A DNA stretch of 64,000 nt from Pseudomonas sp. SJZ074 (GTDB lineage: Bacteria > Pseudomonadota > Gammaproteobacteria > Pseudomonadales > Pseudomonadaceae), in the NCBI RefSeq assembly GCF_007828215.1, contig NZ_VIUE01000020.1:1-64000 (forward strand). Reading direction: 5' to 3'. The position numbers and the translations under genes were made by a program. Positions within the stretch are counted from its first letter, which is position 1. Each line of letters opens with the position of its first letter. The notes beneath the pieces were generated by a model. That model ran no database searches, was not told where the DNA came from, and worked only from the letters and a program-made list of their open reading frames with translations. Shown piece after piece: positions 60,003-64,000 of the stretch.

Positions 60003-61376
60003 ATGAACCGCAGCCTCGCCATAAAACTGGGCATGATCGCCCTATTGATTCTCTTGTTGATGATTCCGCTGTTGATGATCAACGGCCTCATCGACGAACG
60101 CCAATCCCTGCGCGACGGTGTATTGCAGGAGATCGCCAGCAGCTCCAGCCACAGCCAGCAGCTTATCGGACCGATGATCGTGGTGCCGTTTCGCAAGGAT
60201 GTGCGGGTCTGGAACACCAACGAGAAGACTGGTGTGCGTTTCCTGGAAACTGTCGAGCAGAGTGGTGAATTGTATTTCCTGCCGGAGCAGTTCGAACTCG
60301 ACGGCCAGGTCCGGACCGAGACCCGTGCCCGAGGGATCTACGAGGCGCGGTTGTTCCACGCCGAGAACCGGATCGATGGCCGCTTCAAGGTGCCTGAGCG
60401 CTATGGCCTGGCCGCCAAGGATCTGGCCGATTACCGCTTCGACGAACCCTACCTGAGCGTGGGCATCAGCGACATCCGTGGTATCGAGAATGCACTGACC
60501 CTGAAACTCAACCAGCAGTCGGTGGATTTCTTGCCCGGCTCGCGGGTCGGCTGGCTGGGGCAGGGGGTGCATGTGCCACTGCCGATGGTCAACGCCCAGA
60601 ACAGTGCCGAACTGACCTTCGGTTTCGATCTGAGCCTGCAAGGCACCGGTGAGTTGCAGATTCTGCCGGTGGGCAAGACCAGCAAGGTCCACCTGACCGC
60701 CGATTGGCCGCACCCGAGCTTCATCGGCAACTACTTGCCTGTCAGTCGCGACATCAACGAGAAAGGCTTCAGCGCCGACTGGCAGACCTCGTTCTTCTCT
60801 ACCAACCTTGAAGAGGCGCTGCAGAACTGCGTGTCGGGCGAGAGCTGTGAAACGTTTCGCAGCCGTGCCTTCGGCGTGAGCTTCATCGACCCGGTGGACC
60901 AATACCTCAAGAGCGACCGGGCGATCAAATATGCATTGCTGTTCATCGCCCTGACGTTCGCCGGCTTCTTCCTGTTCGAAGTGCTCAAGAGTCTGGCGGT
61001 GCACCCGGTCCAATACGCTCTGGTGGGTGTGGCGCTGGCCTTCTTCTACCTGTTGCTGCTGTCACTGTCGGAGCACATCGGCTTTGCTCCGGCGTACCTG
61101 TTGTCGGCCAGCGCCTGTGTACTGCTGATCGGGTTCTACGTCTGCCATGTACTGCGCAGTGTGAACCATGGCCTGGGTTTCTCGGCGGGGTTGGCGGCGC
61201 TGTATGCCTTGCTCTACGGCCTGTTGAGCGCCGAAGACTACGCACTGTTGATGGGCTCGCTGTTACTGTTCGGCCTGTTGGGTGTGTTCATGGTGCTGAC
61301 CCGCAAACTGGACTGGTACGGGGTCGGATCGAAGCCTGCGCCTGTCATGACTTTCGATCTGGGGGAGGTGAAATGA
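60003..61376 (+). CDS. creD: Inner membrane protein CreD
   Basis: A 457-residue inner-membrane protein. The N-terminal TM is LGMIALLILLLMIPLLMINGLIDERQ, followed by a large periplasmic domain (residues 40-300) and about six TM segments at the C-terminus (FIALTFAGFFLFEVLKSL, LVGVALAFFYLLLLSLSEHIGF and others). DERQ...R-x(5)-EI and the ending LTRKLDWY are typical of CreD. It is a classic CreBC-regulated gene; a REPIN separates it from creC. Confidence 0.93.
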   Translation: MNRSLAIKLGMIALLILLLMIPLLMINGLIDERQSLRDGVLQEIASSSSHSQQLIGPMIVVPFRKDVRVWNTNEKTGVRFLETVEQSGELYFLPEQFELDGQVRTETRARGIYEARLFHAENRIDGRFKVPERYGLAAKDLADYRFDEPYLSVGISDIRGIENALTLKLNQQSVDFLPGSRVGWLGQGVHVPLPMVNAQNSAELTFGFDLSLQGTGELQILPVGKTSKVHLTADWPHPSFIGNYLPVSRDINEKGFSADWQTSFFSTNLEEALQNCVSGESCETFRSRAFGVSFIDPVDQYLKSDRAIKYALLFIALTFAGFFLFEVLKSLAVHPVQYALVGVALAFFYLLLLSLSEHIGFAPAYLLSASACVLLIGFYVCHVLRSVNHGLGFSAGLAALYALLYGLLSAEDYALLMGSLLLFGLLGVFMVLTRKLDWYGVGSKPAPVMTFDLGEVK

Positions 61377-61463
61377 GCCGGTCGCTGGGGTTGCGGGAGG
61401 ATCGGCGGGAGCGGGCGAGGCTGGTGGCATTGATTGCCGGGCTGTTTCCTTTGGACTTGTGTC

Positions 61464-61548
61464 GGCCTCTTCGCGAGCAAGCCCGCTCCCACAGGCCCGG
61501 CTCAGATCCTGTGGGCGCGGGCTTGCCCGCGAAGAGGCCGGCACAATC
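61464..61548. repeat. REPIN between creD and the GST gene
   Basis: TCTTCGCGAGCAAGCCCGCTCCCACAGG and CCTGTGGGCGCGGGCTTGCCCGCGAAGA form an imperfect inverted pair. Confidence 0.8.
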
Positions 61549-61557
61549 GATACAAAC

Positions 61558-62187
61558 CTAAACCCTGGGTACCGTCTCCAGCATCGAAGGCCGCAAGCTC
61601 ACCTCGGCAAACCATGCCGCCAGCTGCGGACGGGCCTTGCGCCACTCCAGGTCGGGATGGCGCAGGTCCAGGTAACCCAAGGCGCAGGCGACGCTGATGG
61701 ACGCCACGTCAAAATGGCTGGCCAGTTCGGCAATCGCCTCGGCTTCGAGCATGTCCAGGGCACGGCGAATCTTGTCCCGTTGGGCATCGAGCCATTCGTC
61801 CCAGTGCTTTTCCGTCGGACGCAGGGCGGTTTCATAGCGGATCATCACCGCCGCATCCATGATCCCGTCGGCCAGGGAGGCCAGGGTCAGACGCCGCCAG
61901 CGGGTCGCGCCGTCACGGGGGATCAGCGGGTTGCCGACATGCTGGTGGTCGAGGTAATCGAGGATGACGCGGCTGTCGTGGATCACGCTGCCGTTGGCCA
62001 GGCGCAGGGCCGGGATTTTGCTCAGCGGGTTGTCATCGATCAGCTTCTGGTCCGGCTTGACGGGCGTGAGCTGGCTGAGCTGCAACGCGACGCGGTCCTG
62101 CTGGCCGGTTTCGTGCAACAGCACCAGGACCTTGCGAACGAAGGGAGAGGCGGGGTTGTGGAACAGCGTCATGCTGGGAACGGACAT
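61558..62187 (-). CDS. Glutathione S-transferase family protein
   Basis: A 209-residue GST. The N-terminal thioredoxin fold has LFHNPASPFVRKVLVLLHETG with the Ser after the first strand, then NPLSKIPALRLANGSVIHDSRVILDYLD (cis-Pro and the glutathione gamma-Glu contact). The C-terminal helical domain has SVACALGYLDLRHPDLEWRKARPQLAAW. The start at 62187 is set by the family N-terminus. The substrate is unknown. Confidence 0.9.
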   Translation of the reverse strand: MSVPSMTLFHNPASPFVRKVLVLLHETGQQDRVALQLSQLTPVKPDQKLIDDNPLSKIPALRLANGSVIHDSRVILDYLDHQHVGNPLIPRDGATRWRRLTLASLADGIMDAAVMIRYETALRPTEKHWDEWLDAQRDKIRRALDMLEAEAIAELASHFDVASISVACALGYLDLRHPDLEWRKARPQLAAWFAEVSLRPSMLETVPRV

Positions 62188-62287
62188 GGCAACGTCTCGA
62201 TCAGGGGAGGATATCGCGCAGCATAACGCGATCGTCCAGGCGCAAGGCAGGGGGACCGGGTCGCAGTGACCCGGTCTGTGTCTTGGA

Positions 62288-63592
62288 TCAGGTGGCTGGT
62301 TGGAGGGTATGCGGCTCCAGCGGTGCTGGCGTTGCCGGTTGTTGCTTGAGTTCCCGGGCGACGGTCCAGACGATGAACGCGGCAATCACGTCAAAAATCG
62401 CCAGCATCACGAACAGCGGGCTGTAGCCGATTTGGGTCACCATCACGCCAAACAACAGCGTGAAGGCCGCAGCGCCCAGGTAACCGAACATACCGCCCAT
62501 ACCGGTGGCGGTGGCGACTTCATTCTTGCCGAACGAGTCGGATGTGATGGCATACAACGCCCCCGACAAGGTCTGGTGGGCAAAGCCGCCAATGCACAGC
62601 AGGGCAATTGCGGTGTACGGACTGTCCACCAGGCCGATGCAGGCCGGGCCAAGCATGCAGGACGCGCCGAACAGCAAGACCATCTTGCGGGAGGTGAACA
62701 ACGACACCTTGCAGTATTTGTGGAAGAGCGGACTCAGGTAACCGCCTAGCACGCAACCCAGGTCGGCGGCCAGGAACGGCAGCCAGGCGAACATCGCGAT
62801 CTCCTTGATGTTCATGTGTCGCTCGGTCATCAGGTACAGTGGGATCCAGGCGTTGAAGGTCTGCCAGGCCGGCTCGGAGAGGATCCGGGCGCTGGCGATG
62901 GCGTAGAAGTTGCGGCTGGCGATGATCTTTTTCCAGCTGCCTTTCTTCGGGTTCTGCTCCTGGAAGTGGGCTTCCTGGCCGCTGATGATGTAATCGCGTT
63001 CGGTGTCGCTCAGGCGCTTCTGGTCGCGCGGGTGCTTATAGAGAACCAGCCAGAGAAACGTCCAGGCGATGCCCAGGCCGCCGACGATCAGAAACGCCAG
63101 TTCCCAGCCACTGTTCAGAATTGCCCAGACCACCAGCGGCGGAGCCAGGACGGCACCGATCGACGAGCCGATGTTGAACCAGCCGATGGCGACCGAGCGC
63201 TCCTTGGCGGGGAACCATTCGGTCGAGGCCTTGACAGCGGCGGGCAGCCCGGCCGCTTCCGTCAGGCCAAGCAGGCCGCGGAAAAATGCCAGGCCTTGCC
63301 AGCCCGAGGCCATTGCTGCTGCGGCGCAGGCGATGGACCAGGCAAAGGCGAAAATGGCGAAGCCCATCTTGGTGCCGATCGCATCGATGATGTAGCCGGC
63401 CACCGGCTGCATCAGCGCATAGCAGACTTGCCAGGCGACGACGATGTGGGAGTACTGCTCGGTGGAGATACTCATCTCGCTCATCAGGGTCGGAGCCGCT
63501 ACCGAGAGGGTATTACGGGCCAGGTAGTTGACCATCAGGCCGGCCGTGACCAGGCCGACCATCCACCAGCGGATGCCTTTGATTTTCATCAC
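62288..63592 (-). CDS. MFS transporter, anion:cation symporter type
   Basis: A 434-residue transporter with 12 predicted membrane segments. The pattern matches the ACS family (ExuT, phthalate and tartrate permeases): NYLARNTLSVAAPTLMSEM in loop 1, AAGLPAAVKASTEWFPAKERSVAIGWFNIGSSIGAVLAPPLV in TM4-5, and a central cytoplasmic loop after WLVLYKHP. It probably imports an organic acid with protons; the substrate cannot be told. There is no catabolic gene beside it. Confidence 0.9.
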   Translation of the reverse strand: MMKIKGIRWWMVGLVTAGLMVNYLARNTLSVAAPTLMSEMSISTEQYSHIVVAWQVCYALMQPVAGYIIDAIGTKMGFAIFAFAWSIACAAAAMASGWQGLAFFRGLLGLTEAAGLPAAVKASTEWFPAKERSVAIGWFNIGSSIGAVLAPPLVVWAILNSGWELAFLIVGGLGIAWTFLWLVLYKHPRDQKRLSDTERDYIISGQEAHFQEQNPKKGSWKKIIASRNFYAIASARILSEPAWQTFNAWIPLYLMTERHMNIKEIAMFAWLPFLAADLGCVLGGYLSPLFHKYCKVSLFTSRKMVLLFGASCMLGPACIGLVDSPYTAIALLCIGGFAHQTLSGALYAITSDSFGKNEVATATGMGGMFGYLGAAAFTLLFGVMVTQIGYSPLFVMLAIFDVIAAFIVWTVARELKQQPATPAPLEPHTLQPAT

Positions 63593-63786
63593 TTCACCAT
63601 CAATTATTTTTGGAGTTGGTGTCGCTGTTGTAGGTTGTCGTACAACATTGGCCTTTATAGGAGTGCAAGGAATAATTTGTCAACAAATATGTCAGAGACT
63701 TGGCGCTTTCAGGGCGCCCAAGGGCAGGGGTGTCGTCGTATGACTTGGCGGTGAATGGGGGCTTTCGATTGCAGCGTTCTGCCAAC
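63593..63786. other. Promoter region of the MFS gene
   Basis: A 194-bp spacer, AT-rich near 63595-63690. TTGTAGGTTGTCGTACAAC near 63627 is an imperfect palindrome that could be an operator of a GntR-type regulator (TTGT..ACAA pattern; inference). Confidence 0.4.
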
Positions 63787-63966
63787 TCAGCGGCGCGGGA
63801 CCAGTCCCCACACCGCCACAACAGAAGGGATGCCCAGCCCCAGCCAGCTCATGGCATCCCAGGGGCCATCGCCGAGCAATGCGCTGAACAGCCCGGCTGC
63901 GCAAAGAGCGCCGATTGCTGTGGGTATGCCGAACACTTTCCAGAAACTTGACTGTCGGGGCTTCAC
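63787..63966 (-). CDS. Small membrane protein, 59 residues
   Basis: From a GTG at 63966 the frame reads MKPRQSSFWKVFGIPTAIGA..., with two hydrophobic segments (FGIPTAIGALCAAGLFSALLG, and MSWLGLGIPSVVAVWGLV) and the ending PRR. GGGAGG lies 8 bases before the GTG. The start overlaps an upstream stop as GTGA, which suggests translational coupling to a gene beyond the window. The function is unknown. Confidence 0.72.
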   Translation of the reverse strand: MKPRQSSFWKVFGIPTAIGALCAAGLFSALLGDGPWDAMSWLGLGIPSVVAVWGLVPRR

Positions 63967-64000
63967 GAAAGCGCCTCCCTGTCGACAGCCGTGCGCCGGG
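63963..64000 (-). CDS. C-terminal tail of a gene entering from beyond the window
   Basis: The minus strand reads RRTAVDREALS and then TGA at 63965-63963, overlapping the start of the next small gene. Only 11 codons are visible, so identity cannot be judged; it is proposed because of the overlap geometry. Confidence 0.3.
   Translation of the reverse strand, partial: RRTAVDREALS

Noticed and set aside
61373..61561. A small plus-strand gene after creD
   Set aside because: Its second half is translated REP sequence and it has no family resemblance, although it overlaps the creD stop.

Overview
The window looks like chromosomal DNA of a fluorescent-group Pseudomonas. Codon use is GC-rich, the protein sequences and gene order match the choline, carnitine and glycine betaine block that P. 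aeruginosa PAO1 carries around PA5372-PA5421 (remembered order, not computed), and the spacers are full of Pseudomonas REP/REPIN palindromes. No rRNA, tRNA, CRISPR array or intact insertion sequence was seen.

Layout. 1-464 is a 135-bp tandem repeat built from REP sequences. 465-7697 (minus strand) holds betA, betB and betI (choline to glycine betaine, with a perfect BetI palindrome at 4540-4559) and the choline ABC transporter cbcV, cbcW and cbcX/choX. 8123-11090 (plus) holds serine dehydratase sdaB and the regulator gbdR. 11555-14150 is a lower-GC insert with a two-gene ATPase plus HNH-nuclease module that resembles a Septu-type anti-phage system. 14187-19031 (minus) is the carnitine operon: gamma-butyrobetaine hydroxylase, cdhB-like thioesterase, cdhA, cdhC and caiX, with cdhR divergent at 19217. 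20191-21961 holds three minus-strand genes of unknown role. 22196-30116 (plus) is the dimethylglycine demethylase block: degenerate dipeptidase, V4R protein, dgcA, dgcB, etfA and etfB. 30237-31637 holds a striking array of DnaA-box pairs. 31916-38648 is an unusual trio: a GMC oxidoreductase/hydrolase fusion, a membrane di-haem cytochrome c and a metallophosphatase. 38736-41415 is gbcA/gbcB, divergent. 41581-43886 holds a broken REP-associated transposase, threonine aldolase and a TraX-like protein. 44200-53163 is glyA-soxBDAG-purU-fdhA. 53220-55186 holds small secreted or anchored proteins. 55418-64000 holds a DUF2780 protein, an acyltransferase, a retropepsin-like protein, creBCD, a GST, an MFS transporter and a small membrane protein at the edge.

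How the genes work together. Gamma-butyrobetaine is hydroxylated to carnitine, and carnitine is oxidised and cleaved to glycine betaine. Choline enters through CbcXWV and is oxidised by BetA/BetB to glycine betaine. GbcAB then gives dimethylglycine, DgcAB with its own ETF gives sarcosine, and SoxBDAG gives glycine. The released one-carbon units are handled by PurU and FdhA. GlyA converts glycine to serine and SdaB converts serine to pyruvate. The paralogous regulators GbdR and CdhR plausibly act through direct GTCG-type half-sites spaced about 21 bp, which I see in front of caiX, between cbcX and sdaB, and in front of gbcA, gbcB and glyA.

All functional calls come from reading translated sequence and recalled family knowledge; no database search was run.
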